A stretch of DNA of 18,136 nt from JBOGZD01 sp050697155. Lineage in GTDB: Bacteria; Actinomycetota; Thermoleophilia; Solirubrobacterales; 70-9. The position numbers and the translations under genes are program-made. The DNA lies in the NCBI GenBank assembly GCA_050697155.1, contig JBOGZD010000061.1, positions 1-18,136 of the forward strand. Direction: 5' to 3'. The notes below the pieces were generated by a model. It did not search any database and was not told where the DNA came from. It was given only the letters and a program-made list of their open reading frames with translations. Of the stretch, positions 1-7,894 are shown one piece after another (positions within the stretch are counted from its first letter, which is position 1; every line of letters starts with the position of its first letter).

Positions 1-701
1 TTCAGGTCAGCTCGCTCACCAAGCGGTTCGGTGACCTGGTGGCGGTCAAGGACCTGACGTTCTCGCTCGAGCGTGGCACCGTCACCGGGTTCCTGGGCCC
101 GAACGGCGCCGGCAAGACGACCACGCTGCGGCTGGTGCTTGGGCTCGCCGAGCCGACAGCCGGCGAGGCGCGGGTATTCGGCCGCCGCTACCGCGAGCTC
201 GACCATCCCGCGCGCCAGATCGGAGCGGTGCTTGAGTCGAACGACTTCCATCCCGGCCGCTCCGGGCGCGACCATCTGCGCGCCCTCGCTCTGGCGGCGG
301 AGCTCTCCGCGAGCCGTATCGAGGAGGCGCTCGAGCTCGTCGAGTTGCGCCCCGTCGCAAGTCGGCGGGTGAGGACCTACTCCCTGGGCATGCGCCAGCG
401 GCTCGGCCTGGCTGCCACGCTGCTCGGGGACCCAGAGCTGCTCGTCCTCGACGAGCCGGCGAACGGCCTCGATCCCGCGGGCGTCCACTGGCTGCGAACG
501 TTCCTGCGGCGCTTCGCGGCGGAGGGCGGCACGGTCTTCGTCTCGAGTCATGTGCTCGCCGAGATCGCCCAGACCGTCGACCACGTCGTGATCATCGACC
601 GGGGTCGGCTGGCGGCGATCGCGCGGCTCGATGAGCTCGAGGGCCGCGGCGAGAGCCTCGAGAGCACCTACCTCGAACTGACCGCCGGAGGCGCGCCGTG
701 A
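1..701 (+). CDS. ABC-2 type exporter ATP-binding protein (5' end outside window)
   Basis: This is the nucleotide-binding subunit of an ABC exporter, which hydrolyses ATP at the inner face of the membrane for the permease encoded next. The reading frame is open from base 3 with typical ABC N-terminal sequence (SSLTKRFGDL), so the true start lies left of the window and the GTG at 39 is internal. Visible motifs are Walker A GPNGAGKTT (about 80-106), a variant signature YSLGMRQRLGLA (379-414), Walker B LLVLDEP followed by the D-loop NGLDP, and the switch histidine in VSSHVLAE. The SLGMRQR signature and short C-terminus fit the CcmA/DrrA/NatA-like group serving ABC-2 permeases. Its TGA overlaps the GTG start of the permease (698-701), indicating translational coupling. 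The substrate cannot be told from sequence; drug, antimicrobial peptide or lipid export are all possible. Confidence 0.93.
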   Translation, partial: QVSSLTKRFGDLVAVKDLTFSLERGTVTGFLGPNGAGKTTTLRLVLGLAEPTAGEARVFGRRYRELDHPARQIGAVLESNDFHPGRSGRDHLRALALAAELSASRIEEALELVELRPVASRRVRTYSLGMRQRLGLAATLLGDPELLVLDEPANGLDPAGVHWLRTFLRRFAAEGGTVFVSSHVLAEIAQTVDHVVIIDRGRLAAIARLDELEGRGESLESTYLELTAGGAP

Positions 702-1435
702 GGGCCGAGCTGCGCGCGGAGCTGCTCAAGCAGCGCTCGATCCCGACCACGGGTGGCCTCTTCGCGGCGATGCTCGGCCTCGTCCTGCTCGCCGTGGTAC
801 TCCACGGAGTCGGCCTCCCCGCGGGGGACCTCGCGGTTAGCGACAACCAGTTGATGGTCTTCGGGCGAGGTGAGTTCCTGGGCGCCCTGTTCGCCGCTCT
901 GCTCGGGGCGATGTCGGTCACGGGGGAGATCCGCCACGGCACGATTCGCCCGACCTTCCTCGTGAGCCCCGGGCGAACTCGCGTCGTTGCGGCGAAGGTC
1001 GGGGTCGGCGCGCTGGTCGGTGGCGGTTTCGGCCTCGCCGCGTCAGCACTCGCGGCGGGTGTGGGCGTCGCGATGCTTGGCGCGCGCGGGATCGACCTCC
1101 AGCTCGACGCCGGTGACTACGCGCTGCTCGTCGCGGGAGGCACGGCGGCATCGGCGTTGTGGGCCGCGATCGGCGTGGGAGTGGGTGCCCTCGTACGCGA
1201 CCAGGTGCCGACGCTGATCGGCATCTCCGCGTGGATCCTTTTCGTCGAGGGGCTCTTCGGGGGGAACCTCGCCGAGGTCAGCAAGTTCGCGCCGGGGACG
1301 CTGGGGATGGCCGTCAGCGGCCAGGACCCGGACGCGCTGCTCGCCCCGGCGATCAGCCTGCTCCTGCTCGCCGTCTACGCCGCGGCCGCGGCCGCCGCCG
1401 GATGGCTGGCGACGACTCGCCGCGACGTGGCCTAG
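698..1435 (+). CDS. ABC-2 type transporter permease
   Basis: A 245-residue membrane protein, the transmembrane partner of the preceding ATPase. It starts at a GTG that overlaps the ATPase stop by four bases. The sequence holds about six hydrophobic segments (roughly residues 18-40, 58-75, 100-130, 145-165, 172-190 and 215-238). A conserved-looking stretch after the second segment (SVTGEIRHGTIRPTFLVSPGR) is typical of ABC-2 permeases, in which the 'E(Y/I)RxGT' motif follows TM2. The length matches the family's usual 240-280 residues. No fused nucleotide-binding domain is present. The substrate is unknown. The family assignment is firm from the pairing and topology, although permease sequence itself diverges widely. 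Confidence 0.88.
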   Translation: MRAELRAELLKQRSIPTTGGLFAAMLGLVLLAVVLHGVGLPAGDLAVSDNQLMVFGRGEFLGALFAALLGAMSVTGEIRHGTIRPTFLVSPGRTRVVAAKVGVGALVGGGFGLAASALAAGVGVAMLGARGIDLQLDAGDYALLVAGGTAASALWAAIGVGVGALVRDQVPTLIGISAWILFVEGLFGGNLAEVSKFAPGTLGMAVSGQDPDALLAPAISLLLLAVYAAAAAAAGWLATTRRDVA

Positions 1436-1475
1436 GCCGTGCTTCACCCCGCCAGACCGCCGCCGACACAGGCAG

Positions 1476-1482
1476 AAGGAGG
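1476..1482 (+). promoter_or_regulatory. Ribosome binding site of the MacB-like permease
   Basis: A full AAGGAGG Shine-Dalgarno lies 11 bases before the ATG at 1494. It fixes the start of the permease and shows that this gene is translated independently of the ABC-2 pair ending at 1435. Confidence 0.75.
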
Positions 1483-1493
1483 AACCCAAGCAG

Positions 1494-2942
1494 ATGTTCT
1501 ACCTCCAGTACCTGTTCGCTGAGCTTCGCCGCCGACCGGGGCGAACGGCGCTCACCGCGCTCGGCCTCGCGGTCGGGGTCGGCCTGGTGGTCATCGTCGG
1601 CGCCCTGTCCGCGGGCCTCGACGATGCCCAGGACAAGGTGCTCGAGCCGCTCACCGGCGTCGGCACCGACCTCTCGGTCAGCCGACCGATCGCGGTGCCG
1701 GATGCCGAGGGGTCGGCGGGCGCATCCGGCGATCCCTTCAATCAGCTCTCGCCGCGTGAGCAGCGCCAGCTCGAGCGCGAGAACCGGGGCCACGACGCCG
1801 CCTTCAACTACTCCGAGCTCGGCGAGCCGGGCGAGCGCTTCTCGGAGGAGACCCTCCTCACGACCAACCTCAGCGTGCCGGCCGCCGAGGTGGCGGAGAT
1901 CCGCGAGCTCGACGGCGCCGGGGACGCCTCCGGGAGCCTCACCCTGAGGGCCCTCCTCGTCGAGGGCGAGGTCCCGGCGGGCAAGGTGGTCGACCCGCAT
2001 GGACCCGGTGCCGGCATCGAGTTCTCCGACCGGACGGTCTCCGGTGTCGACGTGCGAAAGCCCAACCTGGCCACGATGACGCCCGACCAGGTCACCACGG
2101 GTAGCTACTTCGCCGACCGCCCCGCGGGGGCGCGCAGCGAGGCGGTGGTCGATCTCGCCCTGGCTCGCCAGGACGGCATCGAGGTCGGCGACGAGGTGTC
2201 GGTCTCCGGCGCTGCATTCAAGGTTGTGGGTCTCGCCGCGGCCCCGCTCGGCGGCGATGCGTCCGACGTCTACCTCGAGCTCGGGCGGCTCCAGAGGCTC
2301 GCGGACCGCGCGGGACGGGTCAATCGCATCCAGGTTCGCGCCACCTCCTCCGAGGCGGTGGCGGGCCTCTCCGAGCGGATCGAGGCGCGGATCGATGGCG
2401 CCGACGTCGTCACGGCCGCGGACCTTGCCGACCGCGTCGGCGGTTCCCTCACCGACGCCGAGAGCCTCTCCTCGAAGCTCGGCACGGCGCTCGCGATCGT
2501 CGCCCTGCTGGCGGCGTTCCTGATCGCCACGCTGCTCACACTGTCCAGCGTCCAGAAGCGAACCCGCGAGCTCGGCACCCTGAAGGCCCTCGGCTGGCGC
2601 CAGCGTCTCGTCGTCCGGCAGGTAACCGGCGAGTCCCTCGTGCAGGGAGCGTTCGGCGGGCTCCTCGGAGCCGCGATTGGGATCGCCGGGGCGGCGGTCA
2701 TCGACGCGATCGGCCCCACCCTCGAGGCTTCCGTGGAGCAGTCAGGCGGCGGCCTCGGGCCGTTCGGCCAGGGCAACATCGCCTCGGGCACCACCGACGT
2801 CGTCCTCGGGGCCCCCGTGGACCCGGCCCTCTTGGCTCTTGCGATCGTCCTCGCGATCGTCGGCGGCCTGCTTGCGGGCGCCGCCGGTGGATGGCGAGCG
2901 GCGCGGCTACGCCCCGCGGAGGCGCTTCGGAGCACCGAGTGA
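1494..2942 (+). CDS. MacB/FtsX-type ABC transporter permease
   Basis: A 482-residue permease of the type VII ABC (MacB/LolCE/FtsX) superfamily, which uses cytoplasmic ATP hydrolysis to move an extracytoplasmic domain rather than pass substrate through the membrane. The N-terminal segment (about residues 18-40) is followed by a large extracytoplasmic MacB periplasmic-core-like domain (about 45-325). Three further membrane segments make up the FtsX domain (about 330-352, 385-405 and 443-465). Characteristic sequences are the cytoplasmic loop VQKRTRELGTLKALGWRQR after TM2 and the C-terminal RAARLRPAEALRSTE. Length and one-plus-three topology fit a single-copy permease that would act as a homodimer. 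The cognate ATPase starts 32 bases downstream. In actinobacteria such pairs are often of unknown substrate; peptide or lipoprotein release is a reasonable guess only. Confidence 0.92.
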   Translation: MFYLQYLFAELRRRPGRTALTALGLAVGVGLVVIVGALSAGLDDAQDKVLEPLTGVGTDLSVSRPIAVPDAEGSAGASGDPFNQLSPREQRQLERENRGHDAAFNYSELGEPGERFSEETLLTTNLSVPAAEVAEIRELDGAGDASGSLTLRALLVEGEVPAGKVVDPHGPGAGIEFSDRTVSGVDVRKPNLATMTPDQVTTGSYFADRPAGARSEAVVDLALARQDGIEVGDEVSVSGAAFKVVGLAAAPLGGDASDVYLELGRLQRLADRAGRVNRIQVRATSSEAVAGLSERIEARIDGADVVTAADLADRVGGSLTDAESLSSKLGTALAIVALLAAFLIATLLTLSSVQKRTRELGTLKALGWRQRLVVRQVTGESLVQGAFGGLLGAAIGIAGAAVIDAIGPTLEASVEQSGGGLGPFGQGNIASGTTDVVLGAPVDPALLALAIVLAIVGGLLAGAAGGWRAARLRPAEALRSTE

Positions 2943-2974
2943 GGCGCGATGACCTGCGAGCAAGAGAGGAGACG

Positions 2975-3702
<728 letters not shown>

Positions 3703-3703
<1 letters not shown>

Positions 3704-3984
3704 TGCGCGCCCGAATGCTCGTCATCCTCGTCCTGGCGCTGGTCACCATCGCCCTCACGCTCGCTGCATGCGGCGGCGGCGATGACGAGGAGACCACGAC
3801 GGTACCCGCGCCGACGGAGTCTCCGAGCGGGAGCGCCGCCCCGCCGAGCCTGAGCGCGTTCCCGCCCGAGTTCTTGGACTGCCTCGCCGACCAGGGGATC
3901 GACCTCGAGTCGGTCACCGACGTCTCGGCGGTGATCCATTCCCCCGAGGGAAACCGGTGCTTCGACGAGCTCCACGGAGGATGA
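3703..3984 (+). CDS. Small two-cysteine lipoprotein, unknown function
   Basis: A 93-residue predicted lipoprotein whose ATG overlaps the ATPase stop by one base (TGATG), so it belongs to the MacB-like exporter operon. It has a basic n-region (MRAR), a hydrophobic core and the lipobox LAAC, with Cys23 as the predicted lipidated residue. A Gly/Asp/Glu stretch and a Pro/Ser/Thr-rich linker (residues 31-52) lead to a compact C-terminal part with two cysteines (Cys60 in LDCLADQGI and Cys86 in NRCFDEL) that could form a disulfide. I do not recognise a named family. The position suggests an accessory partner or a substrate of the exporter; this is inference from context only. Confidence 0.82.
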
Positions 3985-4047
3985 TCGCTGCCCCTGCGCC
4001 TCTCTCCCACGGCCTGGTGTGGCTTCGAGCCGAGGACGCAAAATCGG

Positions 4048-4341
4048 ATGGCTGATCCGATCGCGGTGACAATCCGGTTCAGCGGCGATCCCGGCGATCT
4101 GCTCGAGCGCTTCGAGCGGGCACGCCAGATGTGGATCGAGGCGCAGGAGGACGAATACGAGCGGCCGGTCTTCTATGCGGCCTGCAGGACGGACGAGGGG
4201 ATCGCGATCGTCAACGTCTGGGAGAACGCCGCGGCGCACAGAGCCTTCGGTCAGGGGCTGCACGCTCATATCGACGCGTTGGGTTTGAGCCCGCCGGTTC
4301 AGATCGAGCGCATGCGGATCGAGCGGCTCGGCTGGGGCTGA
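4048..4341 (+). CDS. Small ABM-like protein of unknown function
   Basis: A 97-residue soluble protein starting at ATG 4048, with a modest GAGGA about 11 bases upstream and 63 bases after the lipoprotein gene. The pattern of strands and helices (VTIRFSGD; a helix around LLERFERARQMW; VFYAACRTDEGIAIVNVWEN; then a helix with 'AHRAFGQGLHAHI') resembles a ferredoxin-like dimeric alpha-beta barrel of the antibiotic-biosynthesis-monooxygenase/EthD type. In that group the 'xVWENxxAHxAF' phrase is common. No cysteine pair or haem ligand is obvious, so catalysis cannot be claimed. It stands alone between the exporter operon and a convergent operon. Confidence 0.65.
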   Translation: MADPIAVTIRFSGDPGDLLERFERARQMWIEAQEDEYERPVFYAACRTDEGIAIVNVWENAAAHRAFGQGLHAHIDALGLSPPVQIERMRIERLGWG

Positions 4342-4363
4342 GCCCGGGCCAGTGCTCGCTCGA

Positions 4364-4780
4364 TCATCGCGCCTCCGGAGGCGAGCGATCCCTGAGCCAA
4401 GTGACAAGCGTCCAGGTCGCCCCGGCGATGATCGCGGCGTCGCCGAGCCCGAGCAGGACATGGGCAACGTTCGGGTCGACCTCGTTGGCGTGGGCGATGA
4501 AGTGCCAGACCGTGACCGGCAGGTATACGGCCGATGCTCCGAGAAGGAGGGCAAGCGCAGGGTGGCGTTGCTCGGGGTTCAGCCTGACGAAGGCCAGCAC
4601 GGTCGCCGCCAGCACGACCAGGAAGCCGATCCAGAGCAGCCAGTGGGCCTCGAACTGCTGCGAGGTACCCTCGAACTCGTCGTGCGTCGCGTGCCAGCGC
4701 TGATCGAGCACGATCCCGGCAATGAAGAGCAGCGCACCGATCCACAGGCCTCGCAGATACGGTGTTGCTCGCGCGCCCAC
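4364..4780 (-). CDS. Multi-span membrane protein of unknown function
   Basis: A predicted protein of about 138 residues, the last gene of the - strand operon. The start is uncertain: no ATG is available in the membrane-coding part, and the best candidate is GTG at 4780, 13 bases after the cyclase stop codon. The sequence shows four hydrophobic segments, beginning near LRGLWIGALLFIAGIVLD, HWLLWIGFLVVLAATVLAF, PALALLLGASAVYLPVTVW and HVLLGLGDAAIIAGATW. The loops between them contain several His and Glu residues (WHATHDEFE, WHFIAHANE). I do not recognise a named family. Co-transcription with the cyclase suggests a signalling or envelope role, but nothing in the sequence proves it. Confidence 0.65.
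   Translation of the reverse strand: MGARATPYLRGLWIGALLFIAGIVLDQRWHATHDEFEGTSQQFEAHWLLWIGFLVVLAATVLAFVRLNPEQRHPALALLLGASAVYLPVTVWHFIAHANEVDPNVAHVLLGLGDAAIIAGATWTLVTWLRDRSPPEAR
4370..4383. terminator. Perfect palindrome between convergent genes, possible bidirectional terminator
   Basis: CGCCTCCGGAGGCG is a perfect 14-bp inverted repeat overlapping the last codons of the - strand membrane protein, 29 bases past the stop of the + strand gene ending at 4341. It sits where two transcripts converge. There is no T-tract, so an intrinsic terminator is only a possibility. Confidence 0.3.
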
Positions 4781-4793
4781 GACCGCGAGCGAG

Positions 4794-5546
4794 CTAGCCG
4801 ACCGCGCGAAGCGTCGGCCTCGCGTCCTCCGGCTCCTCCCAGCGAACCCGGTAGGCGCGCTGGCGACCTCGGATTCCCTTGAGCTGAAGCGCTCCGGCGT
4901 CCTCGAAGGGGATCTCCCCGGCGCTCCCGACGAGATCTCGAACGATCGAGGAGGCGAGGATCTCGCCGCCCGCGGCCTCGTCTCCCAGCCTCGCGGCGAG
5001 GGTGACGCTCCGCCCGTAGAAGTCGTCGCCCTCGCGGATCGCCTCGCCGGTGTGAAGGCCGATCCGGACCCGGAGCGGCTCGCCGAGCGCGCCGTCTCCA
5101 CTCGCGAGCTTGCGCTGCATCTCAACCGCGCACTCGAGCGCGCGCCGGGCGCTGGGGTAGGCGATCATGAATCCGTCGCCCTGGGCCTTGACCTCGTAGC
5201 CGCGGTGCTCGCGGACGCAGTCGCGGACGATCGAGTTGTGGGCGCGCAGCACCTCGATCCAACGCCGGTCGCCGAGGCGCTCGTTGATCGCGGTCGAGCC
5301 CTCGATGTCGGTGAACAGGATCGTCACCGTGCCGTCGGGCGCGGTCGCCCTCCTCACGTCGGGGCGCTCGTCCTCGACCCAGGAGAGCACGCGGTAGATC
5401 GCGCTTTGACGGCGAAGCCGCGCCATCGCGCGCCGGGCCCGTGGGCTTCGCTGCAGCCGGTTGCCGACTCTCGGCAGCACGACCATCGCCGCGCCCATCA
5501 TCACGATGCAGCCGAGGACGGCGAGTACGGTCAGCAGCACCTCCAT
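4794..5546 (-). CDS. Membrane-anchored class III adenylate/guanylate cyclase
   Basis: A 250-residue class III nucleotidyl cyclase, predicted to make cyclic AMP from ATP. One N-terminal membrane segment (residues 3-24) and a basic linker precede the catalytic domain (about 70-245). Metal-binding aspartates are Asp80 (FTDIEGST) and Asp124 (AQGDGF). The substrate-selecting pair Lys120 and Asp175 (DFYGRS) favours ATP. The transition-state asparagine usually found in 'VNxAxR' is Thr182 here (VTLAARL), with Arg186 kept. That substitution may lower or change activity. No HAMP or sensor domain is present. Its strong AGGAGG (5554-5559) overlaps the stop of the upstream methyltransferase gene, so it is part of the same operon. 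Active sites form at a homodimer interface in this family. Confidence 0.93.
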   Translation of the reverse strand: MEVLLTVLAVLGCIVMMGAAMVVLPRVGNRLQRSPRARRAMARLRRQSAIYRVLSWVEDERPDVRRATAPDGTVTILFTDIEGSTAINERLGDRRWIEVLRAHNSIVRDCVREHRGYEVKAQGDGFMIAYPSARRALECAVEMQRKLASGDGALGEPLRVRIGLHTGEAIREGDDFYGRSVTLAARLGDEAAGGEILASSIVRDLVGSAGEIPFEDAGALQLKGIRGRQRAYRVRWEEPEDARPTLRAVG

Positions 5547-5553
5547 CTCAGAA

Positions 5554-5559
5554 CCTCCT
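5554..5559 (-). promoter_or_regulatory. Ribosome binding site of the cyclase
   Basis: CCTCCT on the + strand reads AGGAGG on the coding strand, 7 bases before the ATG at 5546. It overlaps the TAG stop of the methyltransferase gene (5558-5560), tying the two genes together. Confidence 0.75.
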
Positions 5560-6225
5560 AGCCACCCGGTCCGGCCCTCTCATCATTACCCGCGGGCTTG
5601 CGGGCGGCAACCCGCTCGACGATCCCCCACTTCGCGCGCTCGACGCGCTCGAGCTCAAAGCCCTCCGCCCCCAGGTGGTCGAGCGGCTCGCGAACCAGGT
5701 GGTCGGCCTCAACGCGCACCGCGAGCGGATCGAGCAGCCGCTGACCGACCCGCACGGGCAACGACGGGCTGCGGACGTGCTCGAGCAAGAGGAAGCGCCC
5801 GCCCGGGCGCAGGACGCGGTAGACCTCCCGCACGGCCTGGCGATCGTCGGGGATCGTGCACAGGCCTAGCGTGCAGACGACCGTGTCGAAGCTCTCGTCG
5901 GCGAAGTCGAGGGCCTGGGCGTCGCCTTGGCGCAGGTCGGCACCGTGGCCCAGGTCTTGCGCGCGCTGCCTCGCGATCGCCAGCATCTCGGGGCTGAGCT
6001 CGATCCCGGTGACGCGGACCGCGCGCGGGTAGTGAGGGAGGTTGCGCGCCGTGCCGGCGGCGATCTCGAGCACATCGCCCTGCGCCTGCGAGCAGACCCA
6101 TTCGCGGCCGTCGCCGAACAGGAGCCGCCGAAGAAGCCGATCCGGCGGTCATAGCGAGGCGCCGTCTTGTCCTGGATCCGGCGGACGCGCTCCGTCTCGG
6201 CTGCAGCATCGGTCCTGGGGCCCAT
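5558..6225 (-). pseudogene. Class I SAM-dependent methyltransferase, one frameshift
   Basis: A methyltransferase of the UbiE/Methyltransf_11 type that transfers methyl groups from S-adenosylmethionine. The N-terminus starts at ATG 6225 behind a GGAG site (6232-6235) with ERVRRIQDKTAPRYDRRIGFF. The frame is then lost near 6128, and the protein continues one frame over as LLFGDGREWVCSQAQGDVLEIAAG and onward to a stop at 5558. Adding one base (for example reading FFERLLFGDG) restores 222 residues, a normal length. Motif I is LEIAAGTARNL, with Ala where the third Gly of GxGxG is usual; motif II (VTGIELSPEML) and post-motif II (FDTVVCTLGLCTI, VLRPGGRFLLLEH) are intact. The substrate is unknown. 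The gene may be functional if the missing base is a sequencing error. It lies 14 bases after the M56 gene and shares its operon. Confidence 0.82.
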
Positions 6226-6239
6226 CGTTCGACTCCGGC

Positions 6240-7184
6240 CTACCCCCGTCGTGCCAGGAGTGCGCGACGGGAGAGGACGAGGGCGCCGACCGCAAGCGCG
6301 ATCGGCCCGCCGACCATCGCCGCCATGCAAGCGGCGGCGAGCAGGATCGGCAGCTGGGGCGCCGGCTCGACCTGCCAGGAGAGGATGAGCAGCAGGGCAA
6401 GCGCCGCCAGCGCGAGGGCGCTGCGACCGGCCAGCGAGCCCGGCAGCCGCCATTGCCCCGCCTCGGGATCGCCGATCAGGTGGTCGACCCGCTCGGGCGC
6501 GATCGCCACCACCGGCGCCGACCTTGGCCCCGCCTCGCCGAACTTGAGCAGCGCGGAGGCGAGCGGGCCGCGCCGCTCGAGGTCCCGGACCGCCGCCTCG
6601 TCGGCCGCCAGCTCCCCGATCGCCTCATAGCGCTCGCTGATCCGCCGCAGCAGGGGGATGAAGAAGAGGGCCGCCGCAAGCGCTCGCGCCACGAGCAGCC
6701 GCAGGGGATCGCGGCGCCGGGCATGGTGGCGCTCGTGAGCCACCACGGCACGCAGCTCGTCGGGGTCGAGTCGCTCGAGGGCTCCGCGGCTGAGGTACAT
6801 CCGCGGCCTCAGGTAGCCGGCGCAGAACGCCGTCGGGGCCGCGGAGTCGATGACCCGGCAGGGCTCGTCTGCAATCCGCACCCCCTCTGCCGCGACCGGA
6901 AGCGCCGCCAGGTACCGGCGGCTCGCCCGCACCTGCCGCACGGCGGACCGCAGCCCGAGCGCGAGCGACACGGTTGCGAGCCCAGTGGCGCCGAGGGTGA
7001 GGAGAGCGGCCGGACCGCCGGCCGCGATCCAGCGGTCGCAGGCCGTGGCGATCGCCGCGGCCGATGGCATGCGCAGGTCGAGTCCGGCGAGCGCGAGCAC
7101 ACCTGCGCCGAGAACGAGAGCGAGCCCGATGCCCGCCAGCGCGAGATGGACCCGGTAGAGCCGGCTCGCGTGCCGGTCGCGCAT
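6240..7184 (-). CDS. M56 family (BlaR1/MecR1-like) membrane metalloprotease
   Basis: A 314-residue integral membrane zinc protease of peptidase family M56. In the known BlaR1 and MecR1 systems this family relays an extracellular signal by cleaving the partner repressor. The zinc motif is HERHH (residues 150-154), and the downstream ELAADE (191-196) supplies the third ligand, Glu191. Hydrophobic segments lie near residues 13-34, 57-78, 165-180 and at the C-terminus (two segments about 250-310). There is no penicillin-binding sensor domain at the C-terminus, so beta-lactam sensing is unlikely and the signal is unknown. The ATG overlaps the repressor stop by one base, behind GAGGAG. It is directly paired with the BlaI-type repressor, as expected. 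Confidence 0.92.
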   Translation of the reverse strand: MRDRHASRLYRVHLALAGIGLALVLGAGVLALAGLDLRMPSAAAIATACDRWIAAGGPAALLTLGATGLATVSLALGLRSAVRQVRASRRYLAALPVAAEGVRIADEPCRVIDSAAPTAFCAGYLRPRMYLSRGALERLDPDELRAVVAHERHHARRRDPLRLLVARALAAALFFIPLLRRISERYEAIGELAADEAAVRDLERRGPLASALLKFGEAGPRSAPVVAIAPERVDHLIGDPEAGQWRLPGSLAGRSALALAALALLLILSWQVEPAPQLPILLAAACMAAMVGGPIALAVGALVLSRRALLARRG

Positions 7185-7576
7185 CAGGACTCCTCGGCGA
7201 GCCGGCGAAGCTCGCGCCGGCGATCGACGTCGAGGCTTTCGAGCTGGCGGGCGAAGTGCGCCAGGGCGACGTCGCCGTAGTCGGCGACGAGCCCCTCGAC
7301 CTCGGACCGCGCGCGTGCCTCGAGGTACTCCTCGCGGCTGAGAAGCGGCCGATAGACGTCGCCCTTGCCGACCCGCCTGCGGGTCAGAAGCCCCTTGCGG
7401 TCGAGGCGGGCCATGATCGTCATGATCGTCGTGTAGGCGCGCTGCTTGGGCCCGCGGTTGAGCGCTTCGAGGACCTCGCGCACCGTGACCTCGTCGTGGC
7501 GCCAGACCTCGTCCATCACCTCCGCCTCGAGCTCGTGTAGCGCGGGCGGCGCGGCGCTCTTCTTCCGGCGCGCCAT
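7184..7576 (-). CDS. BlaI/MecI/CopY family transcriptional repressor
   Basis: A 130-residue winged-helix repressor. The N-terminal DNA-binding domain (about residues 8-82) contains LHELEAEVMDEVW, the recognition region YTTIMTIMARLDRKG and the wing LTRRRVGKGDVYRPLLS. The C-terminal helices (about 83-130, EEYLEARARSEVEGLV and onward) would form the dimer. It has no cysteines, so it lacks the CxCxxxxCxC copper site of CopY and probably responds by proteolysis through the M56 protease encoded next. Twelve bases separate it from the upstream gene and a GAGG site precedes the ATG. By family precedent it should repress its own operon. A repeated motif upstream of this operon, tlpA and the copper ATPase is a candidate binding site. 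Confidence 0.94.
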   Translation of the reverse strand: MARRKKSAAPPALHELEAEVMDEVWRHDEVTVREVLEALNRGPKQRAYTTIMTIMARLDRKGLLTRRRVGKGDVYRPLLSREEYLEARARSEVEGLVADYGDVALAHFARQLESLDVDRRRELRRLAEES

Positions 7577-7588
7577 CTGCCTCAGATC

Positions 7589-7861
7589 CTAGGTCCGGAG
7601 CCGACGATCAGGCGTGGCGCGTGGCGCTCGGACGCCCTCGCCCGCGCCTCGCTCCGCGCCCTCCCGCCGCCCGATCTCCGACTCGAGCCGTTCCTTCTCC
7701 GCCCGGAGCTCGGCGACCGGACGTGAGTCGGGTTCCTCCTTGGGGCGCGCGGCGTCCTTGTCGCCGCCCATCATGCCCATCCCCTTGCCCATCATCAGCA
7801 TCATCGCCACCATCATCAACGGGCAGGCGAGGACGGGGATCAGCCACAACAGGTTCTCCAT
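7589..7861 (-). CDS. Small Met-rich membrane protein with coiled-coil tail
   Basis: A 90-residue protein and the first gene of the BlaI-M56 operon. ATG 7861 is chosen because AAGGAGG (7868-7874) lies 6 bases before it; an open frame further upstream crosses the putative operator. The N-terminal half is one membrane segment unusually rich in methionine (LIPVLACPLMMVAMMLMMGKGMGMMGG, written here in parts: residues 8-22 and 23-34), with one Cys. The C-terminal half is a charged, probably coiled-coil stretch (AELRAEKERLESEIGRREG). Methionine-rich segments can bind Cu(I), which would fit the copper ATPase in the same proposed regulon, but metal binding is conjecture. I know of similar small proteins in actinobacteria but no function. 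Confidence 0.75.
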   Translation of the reverse strand: MENLLWLIPVLACPLMMVAMMLMMGKGMGMMGGDKDAARPKEEPDSRPVAELRAEKERLESEIGRREGAERGAGEGVRAPRATPDRRLRT

Positions 7862-7867
7862 CGGACG

Positions 7868-7874
7868 CCTCCTT
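7868..7874 (-). promoter_or_regulatory. Ribosome binding site of the small Met-rich membrane protein
   Basis: CCTCCTT on the + strand reads AAGGAGG on the coding strand, 6 bases before the ATG at 7861. It decides the start over longer upstream alternatives. Confidence 0.75.
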
Positions 7875-7894
7875 GACTCGATCGTCCTTGTGAG

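Noticed and set aside
4794..5561. A + strand frame (from 4722) opposite the cyclase
   Set aside because: The cyclase motifs on the - strand explain the region; the + frame has no recognisable features.
6042..7280. A 412-codon + strand frame opposite the M56 and methyltransferase genes
   Set aside because: The composition is a charged low-complexity shadow; the - strand genes have motifs and ribosome sites.
6240..7576. A beta-lactam resistance locus (blaR1-blaI)
   Set aside because: There is no beta-lactamase or penicillin-binding gene nearby and the M56 protein lacks the penicillin-sensor domain.
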